The notes under the pieces were generated by a model, which saw only the letters and a program-made list of their open reading frames with translations, searched no databases and had not been told where the DNA came from. DNA of 64,000 nt from positions 28,303-92,302 of the forward strand of contig UBXG01000026.1 of NCBI GenBank assembly GCA_900469475.1, given 5' to 3'. Below, piece by piece: positions 35,373-43,864 of this stretch. A program made the position numbers and the translations under genes. How positions within the stretch are numbered: position 1 is the first letter of the stretch; each line of letters starts with the position of its first letter. This DNA is from Hyphomicrobiales bacterium. GTDB lineage: Bacteria; Pseudomonadota; Alphaproteobacteria; Rhizobiales; Rhizobiaceae.

Positions 35373-35601
35373 CCTCGAGAGCCAGCCGCGAAAGTGCTAA
35401 TTCCAGCAGCTCAGTGTCGGAGGTGACATGGGCACGCTTCTTGGCTGCCTCAATCAACTCCGAGGGCACTCGCCCCGACAAGCGGGTATTCTTCGCCTTC
35501 CCAAGGAGACCGACGGCCTTCGCTTGCTCAAGGACGAGCTTATTGCGAGTCAACGCGACTTTCGCTTCGCTTTCCGCGGCAGTTCGTGGTTGAGTACCCA
35601 T
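35305..35601 (-). CDS. Putative antitoxin partner of the PIN gene
   Basis: A 98-residue basic protein directly upstream of and overlapping the PIN gene. The middle (RLSGRVPSELIEAAKKRAHVTSDTELLELAL) resembles a ribbon-helix-helix fold, and the acidic C-terminus would bind the toxin. The start has a GAGAG ribosome site. Family naming is by context and pattern. Confidence 0.65.
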   Translation of the reverse strand: MGTQPRTAAESEAKVALTRNKLVLEQAKAVGLLGKAKNTRLSGRVPSELIEAAKKRAHVTSDTELLELALSRLALEDDFGARLVGRKGRIPTDIDLGI

Positions 35602-35789
35602 AAAACTCTCCTGTGTTCAACAGAATATAGATCGCGTTGAACAAGAAAGCAAGGTTCAACGGTGGCTGGCCAATTTGGATTCGCGGAAGTGAAACCGTCT
35701 GGATATGACCGCCCGAGCCGACGAGGACCTTGTGGAGTGCTACCGGCGCCACTCACTCGCTATCGGCAACCTGTCGTGACGAGCCCGGA

Positions 35790-35968
35790 GACTTTGGCAG
35801 GCTGCGGTTCGACGAGCACCTGCGTGTTCGGATGCAAAGGGAACTGTCGCGGCTGCGCAAAGAACTCGGAATTAGCTTGTCTACGTGACCCACGCCCAGT
35901 CGGAAGCTTTTGCCCTTTCCGATCTCATCAAGGTGATGAGCGACGGACTAGTAGTAGTGCCGCATTGA
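35790..35968 (+). pseudogene. Fragment of a sugar/polyamine-type ABC transporter ATPase
   Basis: Reading + strand with one frameshift near 35880 gives the part after Walker B of a UgpC/PotA-type ATPase: RFDEHLRVRMQRELSRL, then KELGIS, then VYVTHAQSEAFALSD and LIKVMSDG, ending at TGA 35966-35968. The H-loop His is present; Walker A, signature and the rest are missing. The remainder of 35602-36215 holds nothing I can support. Confidence 0.65.
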
Positions 35969-36215
35969 GATGATCTATCAAATCCCGGACGTAGCACTCA
36001 GAGGCCAGGCATTCGCCGTCTGCGCAAATCGAAACTTCCTTTCTGCGACCGCGCGGACAACGCGGCGTTTACCAACTTAGCGATCTCATGCAGGTACCAA
36101 CCTCCCGCCCTAATTAAAAGGACGGCGGATGGGGAAATCCACGGCCACCCATGGCGCGAATACCGCCAGATCCGTTGCCCGCCTTGCAGTTAGCAGCATC
36201 GAAGCTGACAGCCAT

Positions 36216-37115
36216 TTAATTGATGATCTGCTCCCTAATTGACTGCCTGAGCTTGCGCACGTCGCGTGCGGGCGGAGCCCCGAACTGCCGCAGATATTCG
36301 CGGCTGAACTGAGAGGCGCTTTCATAGCCGACCGCATAGGCGACGTCGGAGGCGCTACGGTCGCCGGCGAGGAGCAATTGGCGCGCCTCCTGAAGGCGAA
36401 TCTGCTTCTGATACTGGATCGGGCTCAATCCGGTAAGCGCGACGAAGTGGCGATGCAGGCTTGCGCGACTCATGCCCGCGGCTTCGCACAGCGCCTCGAT
36501 CCGCAGCCGCCTATTGCCGTGGTCGCGAATCCATTCGACCGCGCGGCGGATGCCGCCGATCGCGCCTTCCGGGCGAGCGATGTGGCGCAACAGTCGCCCC
36601 TGCGGGCCCTGCAAGAGACGATAGAGCAATTCGCGTTCCGCCATCGGCGCGAGCGCCGGGATGTCGGCAGGCGTATCGAGCAACGCCAGCAGTCGTAGCA
36701 GCGTGTCGCGCAGCGGAGGCGTCATCGGATTTATCGCGATGCCGCTGCCTGGCGTGTCCGCGTCGCGCACCGCCGGCATCCTCGATGCGACCTCGGCGAG
36801 AAGTGCTGGATCGAGAACCAGTGAAACCGCCACATAAGGACTGCCGTCGTTAGCGTCGTGGATCTGCCCGCTCAAGGGTAGATCGAGTGCACTGACCAGA
36901 TATTGAGACGCGTCGTAGCGCAGCAGGTCGTCGTGGATGGCCACCTCCTTCGATCCCTGCAGAATGAAGCAGATCATCGAACGGTAGAGACATGGTGACG
37001 TGCCCGAGGTCGCCTGTCCTAGGCCGATTTCCAGGCGCGGGATCGGCGTCAGGGTCATCCCGGTCCGCCCGTGGCGGAGCGCGAGATCGCGATGGGGCTG
37101 TAGGTTGTCGATCAT
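36216..37115 (-). CDS. AraC-family regulator with AraC_N domain
   Basis: A 299-residue regulator. The N-terminal part is a cupin-like effector domain (GLGQATSGTSPCLYRSMICFILQGSKEV) of the type seen in AraC regulators of short-chain dehydrogenase clusters; the last ~100 residues hold two helix-turn-helix motifs (IEALCEAAGMSRASLHRHF and ASDVAYAVGYESASQFSREY). The first frame opens with TTG at 37172; the ATG at 37115 gives a better N-terminus. It is divergent from, and probably controls, the SDR-GST-hydrolase-ABM cassette. Confidence 0.88.
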   Translation of the reverse strand: MIDNLQPHRDLALRHGRTGMTLTPIPRLEIGLGQATSGTSPCLYRSMICFILQGSKEVAIHDDLLRYDASQYLVSALDLPLSGQIHDANDGSPYVAVSLVLDPALLAEVASRMPAVRDADTPGSGIAINPMTPPLRDTLLRLLALLDTPADIPALAPMAERELLYRLLQGPQGRLLRHIARPEGAIGGIRRAVEWIRDHGNRRLRIEALCEAAGMSRASLHRHFVALTGLSPIQYQKQIRLQEARQLLLAGDRSASDVAYAVGYESASQFSREYLRQFGAPPARDVRKLRQSIREQIIN

Positions 37116-37287
37116 GCCAAAGAGTATGACACCATTCCTCACGCCTGCAAAGAGCTTGAGACAATTAGGCAAGTAATTGAGAGCATCAGGCGGGGCGTCG
37201 GATACACCAATTGCCTATCTGAGAGGCATGGAAGGTTACGCCTCAGCGGCGTGCCGTCTGAAAAATCAAATCATAAGGAACGTACCC

Positions 37288-38046
37288 ATGTCTCAGAAGA
37301 TCGCACTCATTACCGGAGCCAGCCGCGGCCTCGGTCGCAACATGGCGCTGCATCTCGCCAAGCGTGGTGTGGGCGTCATCGGAACCTACCGAAACAGCGC
37401 CACGGAAGCCCAGGCGCTGGTCGGCGAGATCGAAGCCCTGGGCGGAAAGGCGGCGATGCTGTCGCTCGACGTCACCGACACGGCGAGCTTTTCCGACTTC
37501 GCGCAGGCGGTCACCGACACGCTGCGGACAACCTTTGGCGTCGAGCGGTTCGGCTATCTGGTGAACAACGGCGGCGAAGGCCTCTATGCAATGGTCGCCG
37601 ACGCAAGCGAGGACCAGTTCGACCAGATGGTCGACATGCATCTGCGCGGGCCGCTGTTTCTGACCCAGAAGCTGCTGCCGCTGATCGTCGACGGCGGGCG
37701 CATCCTCAACGTGTCCTCGGGCTTTGTTCGCACGACGATGGCTGGCTACGGCCTCTACGGCGCCGCCAAGTCGGCAATGCAGACGCTGACCAAGTTCATG
37801 GCGGTTGAACTGGGCGCTCGTCAGATCCGCGTCAACGCAATCGCGCCAGGCGCCATCGCGACCGACTTCGGCGGCGGCCGGGTGCGGGACGACAAGCAAA
37901 TCAATGACTTTGTTGCCGGTAACATCGCGCTCGGCCGCGTCGGTCAGCCCGACGACATCGGCGGCGCGGTCGCGGCCATCCTGTCCGACGATTTCGGCTG
38001 GGCTAACGGCACGACGTTCGACGTGTCGGGCGGCCAGTCGCTTTGA
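37288..38046 (+). CDS. Short-chain dehydrogenase/reductase
   Basis: A 252-residue classical SDR with the cofactor motif TGASRGLG, the NNG structural motif (LVNNGGEG), catalytic S (NVSSGF), Y-x3-K (YGAAKSAM) and PGAIATDF. The N-terminus and T/R after the second strand suggest NADPH use. AAGGAA precedes the ATG at 37288. It is the first gene of a cassette regulated from the divergent AraC gene; the next gene starts 29 bases after its stop. Substrate unknown. Confidence 0.92.
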   Translation: MSQKIALITGASRGLGRNMALHLAKRGVGVIGTYRNSATEAQALVGEIEALGGKAAMLSLDVTDTASFSDFAQAVTDTLRTTFGVERFGYLVNNGGEGLYAMVADASEDQFDQMVDMHLRGPLFLTQKLLPLIVDGGRILNVSSGFVRTTMAGYGLYGAAKSAMQTLTKFMAVELGARQIRVNAIAPGAIATDFGGGRVRDDKQINDFVAGNIALGRVGQPDDIGGAVAAILSDDFGWANGTTFDVSGGQSL

Positions 38047-38075
38047 TCTCTGTTCCAGCACATCGAGAAACCGTC

Positions 38076-38750
38076 ATGACCGACACTGATCTTACTCTCA
38101 TCAGCCATCCGCTGTGCCCGTTCGTCCAGCGCGCCGCGATCGTCCTCCTCGAAAAGGGGGTGGCGTTCGACCGGGTCAACGTCGATCTGTCGACGAAGCC
38201 CGACTGGTTCCTGGCTCTGTCGCCGACCGGCAAGGTGCCGGTGCTGAAGGTGTCCCAGCCGAACGGTGAGAAGGCGATCCTCTTCGAAAGCGTCGTGATC
38301 TGCGAATATCTGAACGAGACGCAAGGTGGCGCGGCGATGTATCCCGACGATGCATTGCTGCGCGCACGGCATCGCGCCTGGATCGAATTCGCTGCCCAGA
38401 CCTTTACGGAGGGCTGGCAGTTCCTTCACGCCAAGGACATGACGACCGCCGACGCCAAGCGGGCCGCCTTCCGTGATCGGCTGAGCAAGATCGAGGCCGA
38501 ACTGGGCGACGGCCCGTATTTCGCGGGGGCGGACTTTGGCCTGATCGATGCGGTCTACGCACCGCTGTTCCGCTATTTCGGGATCATCGATGCGGCCGTG
38601 GCGGACCCGATCTTCGCTGGCCTGCCACGCGTGACGGCGTGGCGCGCGGCGCTCGCTGAGCGACCCAGCGTCGAGAACGCCGTGATCGACACCTATCCGG
38701 ACCTGTTTCGCGACCACCTGCGCCAGCAAGGCGCGATGATCGCGGCTTAA
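38076..38750 (+). CDS. Glutathione S-transferase family protein
   Basis: A 224-residue GST: a thioredoxin-fold N-terminal domain (ISHPLCPFVQRAAIVLLEKG with C-P-F as active-site start, KVPVL cis-Pro, FESVVICEYL) and an all-helical C-terminal domain (YFAGADFGLIDAVYAPLF). It resembles the omega/lambda-like bacterial GSTs with a Cys in the active site. The ATG at 38076 is chosen over 38043. Same strand and cassette as the SDR. Confidence 0.9.
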   Translation: MTDTDLTLISHPLCPFVQRAAIVLLEKGVAFDRVNVDLSTKPDWFLALSPTGKVPVLKVSQPNGEKAILFESVVICEYLNETQGGAAMYPDDALLRARHRAWIEFAAQTFTEGWQFLHAKDMTTADAKRAAFRDRLSKIEAELGDGPYFAGADFGLIDAVYAPLFRYFGIIDAAVADPIFAGLPRVTAWRAALAERPSVENAVIDTYPDLFRDHLRQQGAMIAA

Positions 38751-38776
38751 CAACCAGATTCCCAAGGAGTGATATC

Positions 38777-39373
38777 ATGACCGACACATCCAATAGCGCG
38801 CTGATCCTGATCGAATATGTCAACGACTGGCTCTCCCCGACCGGCGGTATTTATCCGGTGTTTCAGGACCGGGAGCAGGTCGACACCGCTATCGCCAATT
38901 CGAAGATCATCCTCGAAGAGGCCCGCCGTCGCGGCCTGCACGTGATCCACGCAGCGCTGAAGTTCGAGCCCACCTTTAAGGTGCTGGGCGAGGCCAAGTA
39001 CGGCCTGCGCAAGATCACGCGCGACCATGGCGCGTTCCTGGGCGAGCAGGCCGATTTCTTCCCCGGCTTCGAGCCGGCGGAAGGCGAGCATGTCGTTCGC
39101 GAGCGCGCCGGCGGCAGCAGCGTCTTCGTTGGAACCACGGTCGACGGCTATCTGCGCAACAACCGCATCTTCGACATCTACCTCGCCGGCTTCTCGCTGC
39201 GCCAGTGCGTCGAATCCTCGATGCGCAGCGCGCACGACCTCGGCTACAACACCAACATCATCTACGACGCGTCCGCCGGCTATACCCGCAAGCAGCAGGA
39301 CGACTTCGTGGCCGAGATCGCACCCTTTTACGCCAACGCCATCACCACCCAGGATTTCATGGCGTGGGCATGA
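38777..39373 (+). CDS. Isochorismatase-like cysteine hydrolase
   Basis: A 198-residue member of the isochorismatase fold. The nucleophile Cys lies in RQCVESSMRSAHDLGY; the first catalytic acid position reads IEYVNDW (Glu instead of the usual Asp, as I recall for a subgroup), and the Lys position is not clearly conserved. Hydrolysis of an amide or ester is expected but the substrate is not apparent. AAGGAG precedes the start. Third gene of the cassette. Confidence 0.85.
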   Translation: MTDTSNSALILIEYVNDWLSPTGGIYPVFQDREQVDTAIANSKIILEEARRRGLHVIHAALKFEPTFKVLGEAKYGLRKITRDHGAFLGEQADFFPGFEPAEGEHVVRERAGGSSVFVGTTVDGYLRNNRIFDIYLAGFSLRQCVESSMRSAHDLGYNTNIIYDASAGYTRKQQDDFVAEIAPFYANAITTQDFMAWA

Positions 39374-39423
39374 TCCGTCGCTGGACCCGGCCCGGTCATG
39401 GGCCGAGCTACCATCAGTCGTAG

Positions 39424-39756
39424 ATGCGAGACGATAGGATGATCGGGATGATGGTCGAACTCACAATTGCGCCGGGCGGCACCGACGCATTTGAACGCGC
39501 CGTCGCGGTCCAGGCTGCCTCGGTGCGCGCCAACGAACCGGGTAACCGCCTGTACGAACTGTTCAAGTCGACCACCCTGGCGGACAGCTACACGCTGATC
39601 GAAATCTATGAGGACGAGGCCGCGCTCGCCGCACATCGGACTTCATCGCACATGGCGGCCAATCGACCGCTGACGGCGCCGTTCCTCGCCGCACCGCCCG
39701 TCATGCACATGTTCACGGTTGTGCCGCACGAGAATGGGTTCGGCTTCGTTGTGGAT
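39424..39756 (+). CDS. ABM-type (quinol) monooxygenase domain, 3' end not intact
   Basis: The first ~105 residues from the ATG at 39424 match a small antibiotic-biosynthesis-monooxygenase protein (MMVELTIAPGG, then ..GNRLYELFKS and LIEIYEDEAALAAHRTSSH, ending near HMFTVV). Such proteins are normally about 95-105 residues, but here no stop follows: the frame continues to 40638, antisense to the binding-protein gene. I annotate only the supported part. The true stop was probably lost at a recombination junction around 39735-39756; the domain itself is complete. It is the last gene of the AraC-controlled cassette. Confidence 0.7.
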
Positions 39757-40614
39757 TTACTTCGGGGTCACGTCGAAGCCGAACCATTTCTGAGACAGCT
39801 TTGCGATCGTGCCGTCGGCTTTTGCCGCTGCGATCGCATCGTTGAACATCGCCTTCAGCTGGGTGTCGTCCTTGCGCAGGCCGACGGAACTGCCGCGGCC
39901 GAGAAGGCCGCCCTGGAAGCGCGGTCCGGTCACGGTCATATCTTCATTGCCGGGCTTTGCCGCCGCCGTCGACAAATAGGCCATCGACGCCATAATGAGA
40001 TCGACGCGGCCGGCCTTCAGGTCGAGATCATGCTGTTCGGTCGTCTTGTATTCGCGAATATCGGCAATGCCCTTCAGATACTTGTCGAGGAAGGTTGCCG
40101 CGATCGATGCCGTCTGCACGCCGATCGTCTTGCCCTTCAGCATCGGTTCGAGTTCCTTCAGCGCCTTGACCGCGCCGGCTTCATCGGTCGCGAGGGAAAA
40201 CACCTGGCCCTTCATCGGAAGATCGACAAGTGGGGAGTCCTTCAGGGTTGCGAAAGTCTGGCCGGTCGTCCCGTAGGAATCGCTGAAGGCAATGACTTCC
40301 TCCCGCTTTGCGGTTGCCGACATGCCGGAAATGATCGCGTCGAACTTACCCGCGTTGAGCGCCGGGATCATGCCGTCGAAGGGCTGGATGACGGTCGTGC
40401 ATTCGACTTTCATGTGATCGCAGAGATATTTGATCAGTTCGATCTCATAGCCGTCCAGGCTGCCGTCCGCCTTGGTGAAATTCCATGGGCGAAAAGCACC
40501 TTCGGTCGCGATGGTGACATGCGTCCACTTTTTGTCCTCCGCGCGCACGACGCTCGCCGTTGCGAGGATCGCGACCATCATGATCGCAGTCAGAAGTCCG
40601 GTCAGGTATTTCAT
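39757..40614 (-). CDS. Polar amino-acid-type ABC binding protein (periplasmic)
   Basis: A 285-residue solute-binding protein of family 3 (HisJ/ArgT type). Signal peptide at 1-25; then WTHVTIATEGAFRPWNF, GYEIELIKYLCDHM, the AGKFDAIISGMSAT ligand-loop pattern and GVQTASIAATFL. Start at 40614 (GGGGAAC upstream) rather than 40629. It is the last gene of a leftward operon that already contains another binding protein (42952), so this is a second receptor for the same permease or a leftover. Confidence 0.92.
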   Translation of the reverse strand: MKYLTGLLTAIMMVAILATASVVRAEDKKWTHVTIATEGAFRPWNFTKADGSLDGYEIELIKYLCDHMKVECTTVIQPFDGMIPALNAGKFDAIISGMSATAKREEVIAFSDSYGTTGQTFATLKDSPLVDLPMKGQVFSLATDEAGAVKALKELEPMLKGKTIGVQTASIAATFLDKYLKGIADIREYKTTEQHDLDLKAGRVDLIMASMAYLSTAAAKPGNEDMTVTGPRFQGGLLGRGSSVGLRKDDTQLKAMFNDAIAAAKADGTIAKLSQKWFGFDVTPK

Positions 40615-40646
40615 GATCGAGTTCCCCATTGTAATTGAGCTTGAAA

Positions 40647-41414
40647 TTATTGGCTGATGAACTGGCGGAAGCGTTCGGAACGCGAACCGGCAAAGACATC
40701 CTGCGGCTTGCCGTCTTCCTCGACGACGCCCTTGTGCAGGAAGATGACGCGGCTCGAGACATCGCGCGCAAAGCCCATCTCATGCGTAACGACGAGCATG
40801 GTGCGCCCCTCCTCGGCGAGCGCGCGCATGACCCTCAGGACCTCGCCCACAAGCTCGGGGTCGAGCGCCGACGTCGGTTCATCGAACAGCATGACCTTCG
40901 GATGCATGGCGAGCGCACGCGCGATGGCCGCGCGCTGTTGCTGGCCCCCCGAAAGATGAGCCGGGTAGAAATTTCGCTTGTCGGCGATACCGACCTTGGC
41001 GAGCAGCGCTTCCGCTTCCTCGATGCATTCGGCGCGCGAGCGGCCCTGGACGTAGACGGGCGCCTCTATCACGTTCTCCAGCACCGTCTTGTGGGACCAG
41101 AGATTGAAGCTCTGGAACACCATGCCGAGCTGGGACCGGATGCGATCGACCTGCCTGCCGTCAGACGCGCGATGGGCGCCGCGGGCGGTGCGCTGCATGC
41201 GGATCGTTTCGCCCGCCACGGTTACTTCGCCGGAATCGGGCGTCTCCAGCAAATTGATGCATCGCAGGAACGTCGATTTTCCAGAGCCTGACGAGCCGAG
41301 AATCGAGACGACCTCGCCTTCCAACGCATCGAGCGAGATACCCCTGAGCACTTCGACCGGTCCAAAGCTCTTGTGCATGTCGCGCACGCTGAGTGCGATT
41401 GGCGTGGCGGTCAT
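40647..41414 (-). CDS. ABC transporter ATPase, polar amino acid type
   Basis: A 255-residue HisP-type ATPase: Walker A GSSGSGKST, Q-loop VFQSFNLW, signature LSGGQQQR, Walker B VMLFDEPTSALD, H-loop THEMGF. The ATG at 41414 overlaps the upstream permease stop by 4 bases; the longer frame to 41867 is antisense readthrough. It energises the permease pair encoded just upstream on this strand. Confidence 0.94.
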   Translation of the reverse strand: MTATPIALSVRDMHKSFGPVEVLRGISLDALEGEVVSILGSSGSGKSTFLRCINLLETPDSGEVTVAGETIRMQRTARGAHRASDGRQVDRIRSQLGMVFQSFNLWSHKTVLENVIEAPVYVQGRSRAECIEEAEALLAKVGIADKRNFYPAHLSGGQQQRAAIARALAMHPKVMLFDEPTSALDPELVGEVLRVMRALAEEGRTMLVVTHEMGFARDVSSRVIFLHKGVVEEDGKPQDVFAGSRSERFRQFISQ

Positions 41415-42151
41415 TGCGGATCTCCTATAGGGGCTGCCGCAGCGGCGGTATCGCGCATTACCGGCACGGGCGGGCGCAGGTGTGGGCTCAGCCGGTACTC
41501 GGCAAACTGGATGAGGCGTGTCAGCACGAAGTTGATCGCCAGGTAGATGGCACCTGAAACGACGAAGACCTCGATGGCGCGGTAGGTTTCCGAAATGATC
41601 TTCGCCGCAACGCCCGTGACTTCCATGAGCGTGATGATCGAGGCGAGCGATGTCGCCTTCACCATCGAGATCATCTCGTTGCCATAGCCCGGCAGCGCCT
41701 GTCGGATGGCAAGCGGAAGGATGATGCGCCGGAACATCATGAGACGATGCATGCCACAGGCGCGCGCAGCCTCCACCTGCCCATGCGGCACCGAGAGTAG
41801 GCCACCGCGGATGATTTCGCTGGCATAGGCCGCCGTATTCAGGGTCAACGCCAGGACGGCGCACCAATAGGGATCACGCAGAAACGGCCAGAAAATACTG
41901 TGACGGATGACGGGGAACTGGCCGAGACCGTAGTAGATCAGGAAAATTTGGACGAGCAGCGGCGTGCCGCGAAAGACAAAGACGTAGAGCCGGGCAAACC
42001 AGTCGAGAATGGTGAAGCCCGACAGACGTGCAAGCGCCAGAAGCAATGCGAGGATGGCGCCGAGGCAGATCGACGTCACAGCAAGTTCGATCGTCAGCGG
42101 GATCGCCGCGACAAGGCTCACGAAAGTCTCTTCAAGAAATTGCCAATCCAT
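41411..42151 (-). CDS. ABC permease, polar amino acid type (HisM-like)
   Basis: A 246-residue membrane protein with about 5 helices and the EAA-type cytoplasmic loop (VEAARACGMHRLMMFRRIILPLA). YVFVFRGTPLLVQIFLIYYG is the usual first-loop signature. It starts on the last base of the previous permease gene, so the two are coupled. Confidence 0.93.
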   Translation of the reverse strand: MDWQFLEETFVSLVAAIPLTIELAVTSICLGAILALLLALARLSGFTILDWFARLYVFVFRGTPLLVQIFLIYYGLGQFPVIRHSIFWPFLRDPYWCAVLALTLNTAAYASEIIRGGLLSVPHGQVEAARACGMHRLMMFRRIILPLAIRQALPGYGNEMISMVKATSLASIITLMEVTGVAAKIISETYRAIEVFVVSGAIYLAINFVLTRLIQFAEYRLSPHLRPPVPVMRDTAAAAAPIGDPQ

Positions 42152-42870
42152 CAGCGTTTCCTCACACCGCGCGACAGATGGCGCTCGGCCTGCTGGATGA
42201 CCAGGCCGGATAGGGTCGAGATCATCAGATAGATCACCCCTGCGATCAGGTAGAAATCGAACGGCAGTCCCGTGGAGCCCGCGCCGACTTGCGCCTGTCG
42301 CAGCAACTCGGCAACACCGGTGATCGAGACCAGCGCCGACTCCTTGAGGACGACCTGCCAGACATTACCGAGCCCCGGCAGCGCATGGCGCAAGGTCAGC
42401 GGCGCGATAATCCGGCGCAGGCGCAGCCAACGCGGCATTCCGCAGGCAACGGCAGCCTCGATCTCACCGGGATGCACGGCCTTGAACCCGCCGCGCAGCA
42501 CCTCTGTGAACTGTGCACCGGACGTGACACCGACGGCAAGGGAACCAGCCAGGAACCCTGGAAAACCGAGGAAGCCCTCCGCTCCGAACATCTTGCCGAT
42601 GGCCGTGACGATCGCGCTGCCGCCGAAGTAGAAGAGGTAGATGACCAATAGATCGGGAATGCCGCGAAGAACCGTCGTATAGGCATCCGCCGTGGCGCGG
42701 GCAAACCGATTGCCCGCGATCTTGCCCCACGCGCCGAGCGTTCCGATGCAGGCACCGACCGCATAGCCGGCAAGCGCGACAAGAATGGTCATCCAGGCGC
42801 CGGCCAGGAGAGCGTGACCCCAGCCATCCGGACCGAAGCCGGCGAGCTCGAATAGGGTTGGCTGGTTCAT
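42151..42870 (-). CDS. ABC permease, polar amino acid type (HisQ-like)
   Basis: A 239-residue membrane protein with the family signature TVLRGIPDLLVIYLFYFG and the EAA loop (IEAAVACGMPRWLRLRRIIAPL). It follows the 42952 binding-protein gene by 81 bases on the same strand. Partner of the 41411 permease. Confidence 0.93.
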   Translation of the reverse strand: MNQPTLFELAGFGPDGWGHALLAGAWMTILVALAGYAVGACIGTLGAWGKIAGNRFARATADAYTTVLRGIPDLLVIYLFYFGGSAIVTAIGKMFGAEGFLGFPGFLAGSLAVGVTSGAQFTEVLRGGFKAVHPGEIEAAVACGMPRWLRLRRIIAPLTLRHALPGLGNVWQVVLKESALVSITGVAELLRQAQVGAGSTGLPFDFYLIAGVIYLMISTLSGLVIQQAERHLSRGVRKR

Positions 42871-42951
42871 GCGCTTGACCTGAAAGAATGGATGTGGGCA
42901 AGGGAAGTCATGGTCTTAGCCTCGGCTAGCAACGATGGATGCGGGACGCGC

Positions 42952-43806
42952 TCAATTGGCCTCGAAGGTCGGCGTCAAATCGATCTTGCTCCATTTTTCC
43001 GAGAGCTGCTTGATGGTACCATCCTTGGCCGCCTGCTTGATGGCATCGTCGAATTTCGCCTTCAGATCGGTTTCGCCCTTGCGCATACCGAGAGCGACCT
43101 CCGTTGCCAACATCGCACCCTTCACCAGGGGACCGGACATCATCAGATCGTCGTTGCCGGGTTTGGCGAGCACGGAGGTTTCATAGACGCCGCTGTCGAA
43201 GCCGGCATCGATACGGCCTGCCTTCAGATCGAGATCGCGCTCTCCGGAGTTCTTATAGGCGCGCACCGTCACATCGGATCCGAAATAGGAATTGATCAAC
43301 TGCTCCTGGCTGGTCGACTGGACAACGCCGACCGTCTTGCCCTTCAAAGCCTTGCCAATCTCCGCCATCACCGGATCCGCCTTCGCCTTATCGTTGAGAT
43401 TCAGCCGCTCACCCGTCATCGGCAAGGGTGAAACCGATCCATCTTTCACGAGCAGGAAGCTTGCGACGCCGCTCGCATAGGGTACAGTAAAATCGACCAC
43501 CTGCTTGCGCTTCTCGTTGATGCCGAGCGTCATCACCAGATCGAACTTGCCGGCATTCAGGCTTGGGATCATCGCGTTCCATTCGCCGGCTATCAACTCG
43601 CAATCCACCTTGGCGCGCTTGCAGAGATCGTTGATGAGATCGACGTCGAAGCCGGCAAGCTTGCCGCTCGAATCCATCAGATTCCATGGCGGGAATGCGC
43701 CTTCGATGCCGACCTTCACCTGGGTCCAGTCTTTGGCGCCGGCGGTCAGCGGAGCAAGGAAGGTGATCACGCCGAATACGGCGGCAAGGATTTTTCTATT
43801 TTTCAT
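42952..43806 (-). CDS. Polar amino-acid-type ABC binding protein
   Basis: A 284-residue family-3 solute-binding protein: signal peptide to about residue 24, then VKVGIEGAFPPWNLMDSSGK, GFDVDLINDLCKRAK, WNAMIPSLNAGKFDLVM and the later GVVQSTSQEQLI. Start at 43806 with AAAGGGG upstream; the longer frame is not used. It belongs to the M20-M28-ABC operon and is probably the main receptor. Confidence 0.93.
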   Translation of the reverse strand: MKNRKILAAVFGVITFLAPLTAGAKDWTQVKVGIEGAFPPWNLMDSSGKLAGFDVDLINDLCKRAKVDCELIAGEWNAMIPSLNAGKFDLVMTLGINEKRKQVVDFTVPYASGVASFLLVKDGSVSPLPMTGERLNLNDKAKADPVMAEIGKALKGKTVGVVQSTSQEQLINSYFGSDVTVRAYKNSGERDLDLKAGRIDAGFDSGVYETSVLAKPGNDDLMMSGPLVKGAMLATEVALGMRKGETDLKAKFDDAIKQAAKDGTIKQLSEKWSKIDLTPTFEAN

Positions 43807-43864
43807 GTTCGTTCCCCTTTTCGGCTGCCTAAGCGGCCTTTTCTCAGATCCGGTATTCTCGGCG

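Noticed and set aside
38777..39373. Loss of the catalytic Asp in the isochorismatase-like protein
   Set aside because: The Glu at that position (IEY) is, as I recall, normal in one subgroup, so it is not evidence for inactivation.
39757..40638. The plus-strand frame continuing from the ABM gene as a 404-residue protein
   Set aside because: Beyond about codon 110 it is the exact antisense of a well-formed binding-protein gene and has no protein-like character.
41415..41867. An N-terminal extension of the ABC ATPase at 40647
   Set aside because: It lies antisense/out of frame over the permease gene; the ATG at 41414 gives the family N-terminus and the 4-base overlap.
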